Source of the DNA: JABDIP01 sp965212545
Lineage (GTDB): Bacteria; Pseudomonadota; Alphaproteobacteria; DSM-16000; Inquilinaceae
Assembly (NCBI GenBank): GCA_965212545.1
Contig: CBDBVB010000020.1
Location: 62,001 to 126,000 of the forward strand
Direction: 5' to 3'
DNA length: 64,000 bases
In this document: positions 26,066 through 35,083 of the stretch, piece after piece
Numbering within the stretch: position 1 is the stretch's first letter
How the letters are laid out: each line of letters starts with the position of its first letter
Notes under the pieces: generated by a model
What the model saw: the letters and a program-made list of their open reading frames with translations, nothing else
Told to the model about the DNA's origin: nothing
Databases searched by the model: none
Position numbers and translations under genes: made by a program

Positions 26066-26673
26066 TGGAGGCCTATCTCAGCCTGTTCGTAAAGGTCATC
26101 TTCATCGAGAACCTGGCGCTGTCCTTCTTCCTGGGGATGTGCACCTTCCTGGCGGTCTCGAAGAAGATCGAGACGGCCTTCGGGCTCGGCGTGGCAGTGG
26201 TGGTGGTGCAGGCGATCACGGTGCCGGCCAACAATCTGATCCTGACCTGGTTTCTGAAGCCCGGCGCCCTTTCCTGGCTCGGCCTTGGCGACACCGATCT
26301 GACGTTCCTCGGATTGATCAGCTACATCGGCGTCATCGCCGCGATGGTGCAGATCCTGGAAATGGCACTCGACCGCTTCGTGCCGGCCCTATATCACGCG
26401 CTCGGCATCTTCCTGCCGCTCATCACCGTGAACTGCGCGATCCTCGGCGGTTCGCTGTTCATGGTCGAACGCGACTACGATTTCGGCGAGAGCGTGGTCT
26501 ACGGTGTCGGCTCCGGTGTGGGCTGGGCCCTTGCCATCGTGGCGCTGGCCGGCCTGCGCGAGAAGCTCAAATACAGCGACATTCCTGCCGGCCTGCAAGG
26601 CCTGGGTATCGCCTTCATGACTGCGGGTCTGATGTCGCTCGCCTTCATGTCGTTTTCCGGCATCCAACTCTGA
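26065..26673 (+). CDS. nqrE: Na+-NQR subunit E
   Basis: A 202-residue membrane protein, paralogue of NqrD, with about six helices. Diagnostic strings are FIENLALSFFLGMCTFLAVS and TVNCAILGGSLFMVERDY, each with the conserved Cys that helps ligate the intramembrane 2Fe-2S cluster. It follows nqrD with a TGATG junction and precedes nqrF by 12 bp. Confidence 0.97.
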   Translation: MEAYLSLFVKVIFIENLALSFFLGMCTFLAVSKKIETAFGLGVAVVVVQAITVPANNLILTWFLKPGALSWLGLGDTDLTFLGLISYIGVIAAMVQILEMALDRFVPALYHALGIFLPLITVNCAILGGSLFMVERDYDFGESVVYGVGSGVGWALAIVALAGLREKLKYSDIPAGLQGLGIAFMTAGLMSLAFMSFSGIQL

Positions 26674-26685
26674 CGGGCACGGCCG

Positions 26686-27912
26686 ATGGAGAACTTCGTC
26701 CTCGGAGTCACGCTGTTCACCGGCATCATCCTCGCGCTGGTCGCGCTCATCCTGTTCGCCCGGTCCAAGCTGGTGGCCAGCGGCACGGTCGATGTCCTGA
26801 TCAACGACGAGCGGACGATCAAGGCGCCGGTCGGCAGCAAGCTGCTGGCGGCCCTGGCCGGAGAGGATTTGTTCGTGGCCTCGGCCTGCGGCGGCGGTGG
26901 CACCTGCGCCCAGTGCCGGGTCAAGGTCTCCGAGGGCGGCGGATCGATCTTGCCGACCGAGCTTTCGCACATCACCAAGCGCGAGGCCCGCGACGGCGAC
27001 CGGCTGTCCTGCCAGGTGGCGGTGAAGCAGCCGATGAAGATCCGGGTCCCGGATGAGGTGTTCGGCGTCAAGAAATGGCGCTGCCGGGTCCGCTCCAACG
27101 ACAATGTCGCCACCTTCATCAAGTGTCTGGTGCTCGAACTCCCGGAAGGGGAGCACGTCAACTTCCGCGCCGGCGGCTACATTCAGATCGAATGCCCGCC
27201 CTATCAGATCGGCTTTCGGGAGTTCGATGTCGCCGAGGAGTATCGGGAGGATTGGGACCGCTTCAACCTGTGGGACCTGCACGTCAACAACACCGAGCAT
27301 GTGGTGCGCGCCTATTCCATGGCGAACTACCCCGAGGAAGAGGGCATCATCATGCTCAATGTGCGCATCGCCACGCCGCCGCCGCATGCCGATCCGGCCA
27401 AGGTGCCGGCCGGTCTCATGTCGTCCTACATCTTCAATCTGAGGCCGGGCGACGAGGTGACGATCTCCGGCCCGTTCGGCGAGTTCTTCGCGCGCGATAC
27501 AGACCGGGAGATGGTCTTCATCGGCGGCGGCGCCGGCATGGCGCCGATGCGTTCGCACATCCTCGATCAGCTGATGCGGATCAAGAGCAAGCGCAAGATC
27601 ACCTTCTGGTACGGCGCGCGCAGCCGGCGCGAGATGTTCTTCGTGGAAGACTTCGACCGGCTTCAGGACGAGAACGAGAACTTCAAATGGTACGTCGCAC
27701 TGTCGGATCCGCAGCCCGGAGACGACTGGGACGGCTACACCGGTTTCATCCACAGCGTCCTCTTCGAGAACTACCTGAAGGATCATCCGGCGCCCGAGGA
27801 GTGTGAATACTACCTGTGCGGCCCGCCAATCATGAACTCGTCGATCATCGCCATGCTGCTTGACCTCGGGGTCGAGCGCGACGACATCATGCTCGACGAT
27901 TTCGGCGGCTAG
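26686..27912 (+). CDS. nqrF: Na+-NQR subunit F, NADH-oxidising
   Basis: The 408-residue electron-entry subunit. It has an N-terminal membrane helix (about residues 3-26), a plant-type 2Fe-2S domain (Cys68, Cys74, Cys77, Cys109), an FAD-binding barrel (RAYS, 208-211) and an NADH-binding domain (GGGAGM, 280-285) ending in the conserved LDDFGG. Electrons pass from NADH through FAD and 2Fe-2S to the NqrD/E cluster, the FMNs, riboflavin and then quinone. All key residues are intact, so the pump should be functional. Confidence 0.98.
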   Translation: MENFVLGVTLFTGIILALVALILFARSKLVASGTVDVLINDERTIKAPVGSKLLAALAGEDLFVASACGGGGTCAQCRVKVSEGGGSILPTELSHITKREARDGDRLSCQVAVKQPMKIRVPDEVFGVKKWRCRVRSNDNVATFIKCLVLELPEGEHVNFRAGGYIQIECPPYQIGFREFDVAEEYREDWDRFNLWDLHVNNTEHVVRAYSMANYPEEEGIIMLNVRIATPPPHADPAKVPAGLMSSYIFNLRPGDEVTISGPFGEFFARDTDREMVFIGGGAGMAPMRSHILDQLMRIKSKRKITFWYGARSRREMFFVEDFDRLQDENENFKWYVALSDPQPGDDWDGYTGFIHSVLFENYLKDHPAPEECEYYLCGPPIMNSSIIAMLLDLGVERDDIMLDDFGG

Positions 27913-27949
27913 ACGGTTAGGCCGGCGGCAGGGCGAAAGACCGATTCAC

Positions 27950-28165
27950 ATGCTATTTCAGACGGTTGTCATCTCATTCCTGGTCATGCTGCTGGTCGTG
28001 GCTGGCATGGCGGTCGGCGTCATCGTCTCCGGCCGCCGCATCACCGGCAGTTGTGGCGGCCTGAGTGCCATCCCCGGTGTCGAGCGCTGCGACATCTGCG
28101 GTCGCAGCATGGAAGACGGCTCGCTCGCAGATTGCGACCGCCGCGGGCCGGACAGCCGGGACTGA
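27950..28165 (+). CDS. nqrM: NqrM, Na+-NQR maturation protein
   Basis: A 71-residue protein with one N-terminal membrane helix (about residues 5-28) and a four-cysteine tail (Cys35 in GSCGGL, Cys47 and Cys50 in CDIC, Cys62). NqrM is needed for assembly of the Na+-NQR complex, probably delivering iron to the NqrD/E centre. It is 37 bp after nqrF. Its presence with ApbE makes the operon self-sufficient for maturation. Confidence 0.94.
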   Translation: MLFQTVVISFLVMLLVVAGMAVGVIVSGRRITGSCGGLSAIPGVERCDICGRSMEDGSLADCDRRGPDSRD

Positions 28166-28183
28166 GCCGCGCCCGGCGCGTCT

Positions 28184-28360
28184 TCAGAGCCGGACCTCGA
28201 AGAACGCCACGACCAGGAAGCACGTAAGACACAGGCCGCCGAATAGGATTCGGCGCATCCGGCCTCCCCGTGACGTGTCGCGCCAGGCGTCGAGGAATTT
28301 GCGGCCAGCAATGACGAAGACGGCAAGCAGCAGGATGTACAGATAACGGGCCTGCTCCAT
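28184..28360 (-). CDS. small two-helix membrane protein, unknown function
   Basis: A 58-residue protein starting MEQARYLYILLLAVFVIAG, with two hydrophobic segments (about 6-21 and 40-55) separated by a basic loop. The ATG at 28358-28360 has a good GAGGCGAGA ribosome site. It converges on nqrM with an 18-bp gap. I do not recognise the family. The longer upstream frame has atypical composition and is rejected. Its proximity to nqr could be chance. Confidence 0.6.
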   Translation of the reverse strand: MEQARYLYILLLAVFVIAGRKFLDAWRDTSRGGRMRRILFGGLCLTCFLVVAFFEVRL

Positions 28361-28574
28361 TCTCGCCTCGCGACCGGGGATCCAACGATGCAGGAACATA
28401 CACTTTGGCGGGCGTCGGCGTCCGGGCGATCTTGCGGTACGCCGAATTCCCTGTTCTTTCTCTGCAGTACGGGGAGATCGCCCTGGAGACGTGTTCACTC
28501 CTGACAGTTCGCGCCGCCAGCATCCGACAGTAATGAAGCAGTCGCCGTAATTCGGGCACATGGCCGGAAGACCG

Positions 28575-29048
28575 TCACACCGTGAGCAGGCCTCGGAAGA
28601 AACCGGGTTGCGAGCTCTCGATCAGCACGGCCCCGACGGTCTCCTCGTAGAATCTCACCGGACCGACCCCGGCGATGATGGCGTAGGCATAGCCATGGTT
28701 CCTCTGATCCCATAGGGCCTCAAGGAGCAGAGCCCGGCCGATGCCAAGGCCCCTGGCGCTGTCCGCGACACCGGTCGGTCCGAAGAAGTTACGGCATGTG
28801 GCCTCGTGGCAGGCGAAGCCGAGGATCTGCGCGCCTTTCAGCGCAAGAAAACAGCTGACCGGCTGCCGCGCGAAGGCGACCTCCGCTTCGACCGCCCATG
28901 CGGGCTCGAAGGTCCTCCCGATCCATTCCGTGACCAGCTGTTTCTCGGGAACCAGGGCTCGCCGAACGATTATCCCCTGAGCATCGAGGCTCTCCAGCGC
29001 CTCACTCTTGTCGGGCAGGTCATAGAGCTTCACGAGCATATCGTGCAT
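28575..29048 (-). CDS. GNAT family N-acetyltransferase
   Basis: A 157-residue GNAT protein. The acetyl-CoA-binding loop is visible as ARGLGIGRALLLEAL, preceded by the beta-strand ILGFACHEAT. The N-terminus MHDMLVKLYDLP was chosen as start; another ATG is three codons on. Substrate unknown. It is divergent from the hexosaminidase gene with a 166-bp gap, so a shared control region is possible. Confidence 0.85.
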   Translation of the reverse strand: MHDMLVKLYDLPDKSEALESLDAQGIIVRRALVPEKQLVTEWIGRTFEPAWAVEAEVAFARQPVSCFLALKGAQILGFACHEATCRNFFGPTGVADSARGLGIGRALLLEALWDQRNHGYAYAIIAGVGPVRFYEETVGAVLIESSQPGFFRGLLTV

Positions 29049-29214
29049 GGATCTTGGCCTATGGTTGGACGCGCTTGGTCTTAGCACATCGCAGGCACGC
29101 TGGCGGGCCGAGGCCGCACGAACCGACAATGCACTGGACCCGCATTGCGGATTCGATACAGAGTCGCGGTACCGCCCATCCCATCCGCACACAGAGAATG
29201 ACCAGGCAACGGAC

Positions 29215-31137
29215 ATGACCCAAGCTGAATTCCGCCTGGAAGCGGTCTTTGAACCGCTTGACGAGCCGGCGCATGGCCGGTTGACGCTGACCCTGATCAA
29301 CCTTTCCGACCGGCCGCTGAGGGATTTTCGCATCGCCTTTTCGATGATGACGCGGGTGGCGGACGAGCATCAATGCGACGGTGCGACGATGGTCCGGCGG
29401 GTTGCCAACTTCCACGAATTCCAGCCCGCGAACGACACCGTGATAGCGCCGGGCGGTCTCTGGTCTTTCACGGTGGACGGGCTGACGCATCAGTCCCAAC
29501 ATCGTCTTGACGGGCCGAAATCCGCTTATCTGGTTCTTGCGGATGGTAGGCGTCCACCGGTGGATGTGGGAGATCTGGCGATCGATCCCGCGTTCGACTC
29601 CGGCGAACGGAAATCAGTTCCCGCCGGCCGGGTCGTGTTGCCGCTATCCATATTGCCGTGGCCGCAGGACTGCGCCATCACGGCCTGGCACGATCACGCC
29701 CCGGATATGTGCACGGCCGCCACCGCGTCGGCTGCTGAGCGGGCATCGTTCGCCAAGGTCGCGGCCCTTGCCCACCGTCTGTTCCCGGCCGCGCAGAAGC
29801 CGTTCCGCCTGGATGGCGATCAGGGGGGCCTGCCCGTGGATTGCTGGTGCGATGCGGCCGTCCCGGCGGAGGGCTACCGGATCGACTTCGCGCCGGATCG
29901 GATCGGTGTCAGCCATGCCGACGATGCCGGCCGAGATTACGGCCTGATCACACTCGCGCAGATCTTGCACGGTGCGCGGACCGACCCTGAGACCTTCTCC
30001 CTGCCGAAAGCCGGATCGATCACCGACGCCCCGCGTCACGGCTGGCGGGGGTCGCATCTGGACGTATCGCGGCACTTCTATCCGCTCGACTCTGTGCTGC
30101 GGTTTCTGGACATCCTGGCGTGGCACAAGATGAACGTCTTCCAGTGGCACCTGACCGACGATGAGGGATGGCGGCTGGAGATCGAAGCCTTTCCCGAACT
30201 CCTGGAGATCGGCTCCAGGCGCGGCGCCGACTGCGTGATGGCGCCGCAGCTGGGAAGCGGTGCCGAGACCTATGCCGGCCACTACAGCCGCGCCGATGTG
30301 TCGGCGGCTATCGCACACGCGGCGGCGCTCGACATCGACATCGTGCCCGAGATCGACATGCCCGGCCATTGCACGGCTGTCCTTCACGCCTTGCCGCATC
30401 TGCACGACCCCGACGAACCACGGGACAACTACCGCTCGAGACAGGGCTATCCGAACAATGCGCTGAACCCCGCAATGCCGGAGACCTACGCGTTCGTTGA
30501 GACCGTCCTCGGCGAGGTTGCGGAACTCTTCCCGTCCGAATACATCCATGTCGGCGCCGACGAGGTGGACGATGGTACATGGCTGGCGTCGCCGCGGGCG
30601 CAAGCCCTGATGGCCGCGGAGGACCTAGCGGGAACGGCGGAGCTCCAAGCGCATTTTTTCAGGCGCGTGAAGGCCATCGTGACCGCTCTCGGCAAGAAGC
30701 TCGCGGGCTGGGACGAGGTTGCCGAGGGCGGCGGCATCGACACCGAAGACACGTTGCTTGTTGCCTGGCGCGAGCCGGAGATGACCGCACGGATTGCCGG
30801 GTTGGGATATGAAGTCGTCTGCAGCCCCGGGCAGAAATACTACATGGACATGGCCCAGGGGTCCGGATGGCAGGAGCCGGGCGCCAGCTGGGCCGGCGTC
30901 TCCACGGTGCAGCATTGCTATGAATTCGAGGCGGAGAGCGGCATAGCCGACGAGCGGATGGGTGCGCTGAAGGGCGTCCAGGCGGGCATCTGGTCCGAGC
31001 ACTTGATCTCACGCGCTCTGTTCAACCACATGGTCTTCCCGCGCCTCGGCGCCGTCGCCGAGGCCGGATGGACGCGGCGTGATAACAAGGATTGGCAACG
31101 CTTCGCAGCCCTGTCGCGGCTGATGCCGCAGCTCTAG
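29215..31137 (+). CDS. beta-N-acetylhexosaminidase (GH20)
   Basis: A 640-residue glycosidase releasing terminal N-acetylglucosamine or -galactosamine from chitin-, glycan- or peptidoglycan-derived oligosaccharides. After an N-terminal domain (about 1-250), the GH20 barrel contains HLTDDEGWRLEIEAFP and the catalytic pair Asp449-Glu450 in HVGADEVDDG. No signal peptide is visible, so it is probably cytoplasmic and acts on imported oligosaccharides. It heads a region of sugar-uptake genes and is followed by the M81 gene after 10 bp, so these two are likely co-transcribed. Confidence 0.93.
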   Translation: MTQAEFRLEAVFEPLDEPAHGRLTLTLINLSDRPLRDFRIAFSMMTRVADEHQCDGATMVRRVANFHEFQPANDTVIAPGGLWSFTVDGLTHQSQHRLDGPKSAYLVLADGRRPPVDVGDLAIDPAFDSGERKSVPAGRVVLPLSILPWPQDCAITAWHDHAPDMCTAATASAAERASFAKVAALAHRLFPAAQKPFRLDGDQGGLPVDCWCDAAVPAEGYRIDFAPDRIGVSHADDAGRDYGLITLAQILHGARTDPETFSLPKAGSITDAPRHGWRGSHLDVSRHFYPLDSVLRFLDILAWHKMNVFQWHLTDDEGWRLEIEAFPELLEIGSRRGADCVMAPQLGSGAETYAGHYSRADVSAAIAHAAALDIDIVPEIDMPGHCTAVLHALPHLHDPDEPRDNYRSRQGYPNNALNPAMPETYAFVETVLGEVAELFPSEYIHVGADEVDDGTWLASPRAQALMAAEDLAGTAELQAHFFRRVKAIVTALGKKLAGWDEVAEGGGIDTEDTLLVAWREPEMTARIAGLGYEVVCSPGQKYYMDMAQGSGWQEPGASWAGVSTVQHCYEFEAESGIADERMGALKGVQAGIWSEHLISRALFNHMVFPRLGAVAEAGWTRRDNKDWQRFAALSRLMPQL

Positions 31138-31147
31138 ACGACCGTCA

Positions 31148-32596
31148 GTGCCGATGCCCGCGCGCTTGGCCTTCGGCGGCATTCATACCGAATGCAGCAC
31201 CTATTCGCCGGTCCTCATGGACATGGCGGACTTCGGCATCGTGGAGGGCGATGCGCTTGCCCCGGCACTGGACCTCGTCCTGCCGGACCGGGCCGATCTG
31301 GAAGCGGTGCCCTTGTTCCATGCGCGCGCCCTGCCCGGCGGGCCGGTTGACGCGGCGGCGTACCGCGAACTGAAAACAGAGTTCATAGCTCGGCTGAAGT
31401 GCGCTGGCACGCTGGACGGCCTGCTCCTGATCATGCACGGCGCCATGTACGTAGAGGACATGGAAGACGCGGAGGGGGATTGGATCGGCGCCGTGCGCGA
31501 GACGGTGGGCGACCATTGCCGGATCGCCGTCAGCTCCGACCTCCATGGCAATGTCTCACAGGTGGTCATCGACCAGATCGACCTCTTCTGCGCCTATCGC
31601 ACGGCGCCCCATGTCGACGTGGCAGAGACCCATCGGCGGGCGCTGACGCTGTTGCTGGACAGCATCGACGGCGCCGAGCCGCCGGGCGTTGCCTGGGCGC
31701 CGGTACCGGTGCTGCTGCCTGGCGAGCGCACCAGCACCGAGGACGAGCCGGCGAAATCGCTCTACGCCGCACTGCCGGACTACGACGCCCGCTCGGGCGT
31801 CCTCGATGCCAACATCATGGTCGGCTATGTCTGGGCCGACGAACCGCGAGCGACGGCGGCCGCCGTGGTCACCGGCACCGACCCGCGGGCCACTGAGGCT
31901 GCCGCCGGCGAGATCGCTTCCCGCTACTGGGCCGCCAGGCGGGACTTCACTTTCGGCATGCCGGCGGGGTCGCTGGAGGAGATGCTGGACGTCGCCGCCT
32001 CATGCCGGACGGGACCGGTGATCCTGGCCGACAGCGGTGACAACCCCACCGGTGGTGGGTCTGGCGACCGGGTCGACGTGTTGTCCGCCCTGCTCGACCG
32101 CGATTGGAACGGCGCTCTGCTGGCCGGCATCGCCGACCCTCGGGCCGCGCTAGCCTGCGCCGAGGCGGGGCAGGGGGCGTCGCTGGAGATTGCGATCGGC
32201 GGTGCGTTGACCGGCATAGGCGGCATCGCCTCTTTGCCGGTACGCGTCCGCACAATCATCGGAAGTCCCGAGACCGGCTATGTAGAAGCCGTCGTCCTGG
32301 CCGGTGGCGTCGCCATCGTGATCACCCAGCGCCGCCGCCCGTTCCACCATCTGTCGGATTTCTCCGCGCTCGGACTCGATGTCCGCGGCATCCGCCTGCT
32401 GGTGGTCAAGTCTGGCTATCTGTCGCCGGAGTTGGCGCCGATCGCTAATCCGGGGCTGATGGCGCTGACCGACGGCGCGGTGAACCAGGACATCCCGGCG
32501 CTCGCCAATCGGCGCCGGATCAGGCCGGTGTTCCCGTTCGACGAGGATTTCGACTGGCAGCCGACGGTATTCCGGTCCCGCCGCTGGGCAGGCTGA
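31148..32596 (+). CDS. M81 family metallopeptidase (MlrC-like)
   Basis: A 482-residue protein of the MlrC/M81 family, zinc-dependent enzymes whose best-known member cleaves linearised microcystin; most relatives sit in uptake operons and their substrates are unknown. Metal-site candidates are FGGIHTECSTY near the N-terminus, SSDLHGNVS and ADSGDNPTGGGSGD. Start is GTG 31148, or ATG 31154 two codons on. Position right after a hexosaminidase suggests work on a peptide or amide linked to an amino sugar, such as muropeptide-like material; this is inference. Confidence 0.87.
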   Translation: MPMPARLAFGGIHTECSTYSPVLMDMADFGIVEGDALAPALDLVLPDRADLEAVPLFHARALPGGPVDAAAYRELKTEFIARLKCAGTLDGLLLIMHGAMYVEDMEDAEGDWIGAVRETVGDHCRIAVSSDLHGNVSQVVIDQIDLFCAYRTAPHVDVAETHRRALTLLLDSIDGAEPPGVAWAPVPVLLPGERTSTEDEPAKSLYAALPDYDARSGVLDANIMVGYVWADEPRATAAAVVTGTDPRATEAAAGEIASRYWAARRDFTFGMPAGSLEEMLDVAASCRTGPVILADSGDNPTGGGSGDRVDVLSALLDRDWNGALLAGIADPRAALACAEAGQGASLEIAIGGALTGIGGIASLPVRVRTIIGSPETGYVEAVVLAGGVAIVITQRRRPFHHLSDFSALGLDVRGIRLLVVKSGYLSPELAPIANPGLMALTDGAVNQDIPALANRRRIRPVFPFDEDFDWQPTVFRSRRWAG

Positions 32597-32623
32597 TTCC
32601 TGCCGGCCGGTCCAGCCGCTGCG

Positions 32624-33760
32624 TCAGTCGTTGGTCATCGTCAGCAAGGTGGGATCGATCTCCGACATGGCGACGTGGCGTTCGAACGCCTGGCCATCGG
32701 CGTCGAACAGATGACAGTCAGCCGCCTGGATCGACATCGATATGGGCCGCCCAACGGCGGCCGCCGCCGAGCCTTCCAGCAGGCTGCAGAAGGTCTGGTC
32801 GACGCCGTCCACCGTGGTGTAGGCGACCGTGTGAATGCCAAGCCGCTCGATCACCGTCGGCACCGTGTCCAAGCTGGCGTCGCCGTCGGACAGGCTGACA
32901 TGCTCCGGGCGGATGCCGAGGGTAATCGGCTGGCCGGCGACGTCCTGGCGCGGCGTGACGGGAATGGCGAGATCCGCGCCGCTGGGCAGCGTCACGGTGA
33001 TGCTGGAATCGCCGGATGACTTGCCGGTGACGTGGATGAAGTTCATCTTCGGATTGCCGATGAACCCGGCAACGAACAGATTTTCGGGCTTGTGATAGAG
33101 CTCAAGGGGTGTCCCGACCTGTGCGATGTTGCCCAGATCGAGCACCACGATCCGGTCGGCCATGGTCATCGCCTCGACCTGGTCGTGGGTGACGTAGATC
33201 ATCGTGGCGCCAAGGTTGTTGTGGAGCTTGGCCAGTTCCACCCGCATCTCGGCCCGCAGCGCCGCATCCAGATTGGACAACGGTTCGTCGAACAGGAACA
33301 CGCTGGGCTCGCGGACGATGGCCCGGCCGATCGCCACCCTTTGGCGCTGGCCGCCGGAAAGCTGTCCCGGCTTGTGTTGCAGGCGGTCGTCTAGCTGCAG
33401 GATGCCGGAGGCGCGCCTGACCTTGGTTTCGGTCTCCGCGTCCGAGAGCCTCTCTACCCTGAGAGGGAAGGCGATGTTCTCGTAGACCGACATGTGCGGA
33501 TAGAGCGCATAGGACTGGAACACCATGGCGATGCCGCGCTTGACCGGCGGCAGATTGTTCACGACCGTGCCGTCGATCCGGATATCGCCCTCTGTGATCT
33601 CCTCCAGCCCCGCGATCATGCGCAGGAGCGTCGACTTCCCGCAGCCGGACGGTCCGACGAAGACGACGAATTCCCGGTGCTCCACAGCCAGGGATACGCC
33701 CTTGATGACCTCGATCTGTCCAAAGCTCTTCTTGACGTCGGCGAGCTCGAGCTGCCCCAT
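32624..33760 (-). CDS. carbohydrate ABC transporter ATP-binding protein (MalK/UgpC type)
   Basis: A 378-residue ATPase energising a sugar importer. It has Walker A GPSGCGKS (36-43), signature LSGGQ (134-138), Walker B FLFDEP (155-160) and a C-terminal TOBE regulatory domain, as in MalK/UgpC. ATG 33760 is preferred over the GTG one codon upstream, because GGGGA lies 8 bases before it. It is the last gene of the minus-strand unit Idh-permease-permease-binding protein-ATPase and is separated from the binding protein by a strong hairpin. Confidence 0.94.
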   Translation of the reverse strand: MGQLELADVKKSFGQIEVIKGVSLAVEHREFVVFVGPSGCGKSTLLRMIAGLEEITEGDIRIDGTVVNNLPPVKRGIAMVFQSYALYPHMSVYENIAFPLRVERLSDAETETKVRRASGILQLDDRLQHKPGQLSGGQRQRVAIGRAIVREPSVFLFDEPLSNLDAALRAEMRVELAKLHNNLGATMIYVTHDQVEAMTMADRIVVLDLGNIAQVGTPLELYHKPENLFVAGFIGNPKMNFIHVTGKSSGDSSITVTLPSGADLAIPVTPRQDVAGQPITLGIRPEHVSLSDGDASLDTVPTVIERLGIHTVAYTTVDGVDQTFCSLLEGSAAAAVGRPISMSIQAADCHLFDADGQAFERHVAMSEIDPTLLTMTND

Positions 33761-33797
33761 CACTCAATTCCCCGCATGGCTTCCTATCGGCAGCGTT

Positions 33798-33828
33798 GAT
33801 GCGGGCCCGGACGGACCGGGCCCGCATC
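33798..33828 (-). terminator. 13-bp stem hairpin after binding-protein gene
   Basis: Perfect 13-bp arms (33798-33810 and 33816-33828) with a 5-base loop lie directly downstream of the binding-protein stop codon and before the ATPase gene. No T-run follows, so it more likely stabilises the upstream mRNA, or gives partial termination, than ends transcription. This gives extra binding protein relative to ATPase. Confidence 0.7.
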
Positions 33829-33835
33829 GACTCGA

Positions 33836-35047
33836 TTACTTGTAGTCCTCGAGCTGCTCCGCTGCGATCTCGACCGCCTCCGCGGCATCGATCTCCTCCA
33901 GGACGACGCCCTGGACCGCTTCGTTGATGCTGTCCTGCAGGCCGACATAATCGGTCACGAAGGGCTCCGGCCCGCCGGTTGGAATGGCGTCCAGGAACGC
34001 CGCCCAGGTTGGATCCTCATCGACGAGGGCCTGCACGCCCGGAAGGTCGCGCAACGGAGTGAGACCGGAGGCGATCTCGAACTCGAGCTGGTTTTCAGGA
34101 CTGGTCAGCCATTTCGCCAGGCTCATGGCCTGCTCTTCGACGCCGGTACCCTTGAACACGGCAAGGCTGTCGGTGATGAGCAGCGTGCCGGGCTCGCCCA
34201 TGGGGCCGACCGGAATCGGCGCGACGCCCCAGTTCATGTGGTCGACAAAGTTGCGTTCCCACGGCCCGGATATGAACATCCCGATCCGGCCCTCGGTGAA
34301 CAGCGGCCGTAGTTTGGCGCGGTCATAGGCGACCGGGCCCGGCTGCGAGACCGTGGCCATCTTTCCGTAGAATTCCAGCGCCTGCACGTTGTTTGGCGAA
34401 TCGAAGACGATCTCGCCGTCGGCGTTTATGACTTCGCCGCCATTCGTGTACACGTAGTTGAGGAACTGGTGCATCGTGTTGTCGAACGATGCTGCGGCCA
34501 GACCGAAGCCGTCGACTTCGGTGTTGTCCTGGATCGCCTTGGCGAACTCGTACATCTCGTCCCAGGTCGTGGGCGGCGAGTCCGGGTCGAGGCCGGCCGC
34601 GGCGAACAGGTCCCGGTTCCAGTAGAGCGCCTTGGTGGAGAAGGCGCGCGGCGTCCCCCAGACCTGGCCACCCGCCGTCACCGTGCCGAGCACCGGCGCC
34701 GCATAGGTCGCCTTTTCCTCATCGGTCATTTCGATCGCGACAATCAGGTCGTTCTGGGCCAGCTGCTTTAGCGTCCGCGACCCCATATAAGCGAGCGCCG
34801 GCGCGTTACCGGCGCTGGCCAGCGTCGTCGATTTCTCCTGGCATTGACCCCACGGCACAATCTCCACGTCGACCGAGAAGCCCGGATTGGCAGCTTCCCA
34901 TTCGGCGACGAGACGGGCCTGTACGACAGCGCCCTCACCTTCCCCGTCGCCGCAGTTGATCATGTGGAGGCGCGTATCCTGCGCGTTGGCGACGCTTGTC
35001 GCTGCCAGGGCCAATGCCCCGCCAAGCAGAATGGTTCGAAGTCTCAT
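33836..35047 (-). CDS. extracellular sugar-binding protein, ABC importer 1
   Basis: A 403-residue family-1 solute-binding protein with signal peptide (about residues 1-22, ending VANAQ) and the typical hinge motif of late residues. It delivers substrate to the two permeases upstream in the same unit. GGGAGA lies 6 bases before the ATG. Ligand is not readable; carbohydrate is inferred from MalK/UgpC-type partners and Gfo/Idh/MocA neighbours. Confidence 0.92.
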   Translation of the reverse strand: MRLRTILLGGALALAATSVANAQDTRLHMINCGDGEGEGAVVQARLVAEWEAANPGFSVDVEIVPWGQCQEKSTTLASAGNAPALAYMGSRTLKQLAQNDLIVAIEMTDEEKATYAAPVLGTVTAGGQVWGTPRAFSTKALYWNRDLFAAAGLDPDSPPTTWDEMYEFAKAIQDNTEVDGFGLAAASFDNTMHQFLNYVYTNGGEVINADGEIVFDSPNNVQALEFYGKMATVSQPGPVAYDRAKLRPLFTEGRIGMFISGPWERNFVDHMNWGVAPIPVGPMGEPGTLLITDSLAVFKGTGVEEQAMSLAKWLTSPENQLEFEIASGLTPLRDLPGVQALVDEDPTWAAFLDAIPTGGPEPFVTDYVGLQDSINEAVQGVVLEEIDAAEAVEIAAEQLEDYK

Positions 35048-35083
35048 CGGATTCTCCCTATTTTGTTGCCGTTATTGGGAGTC

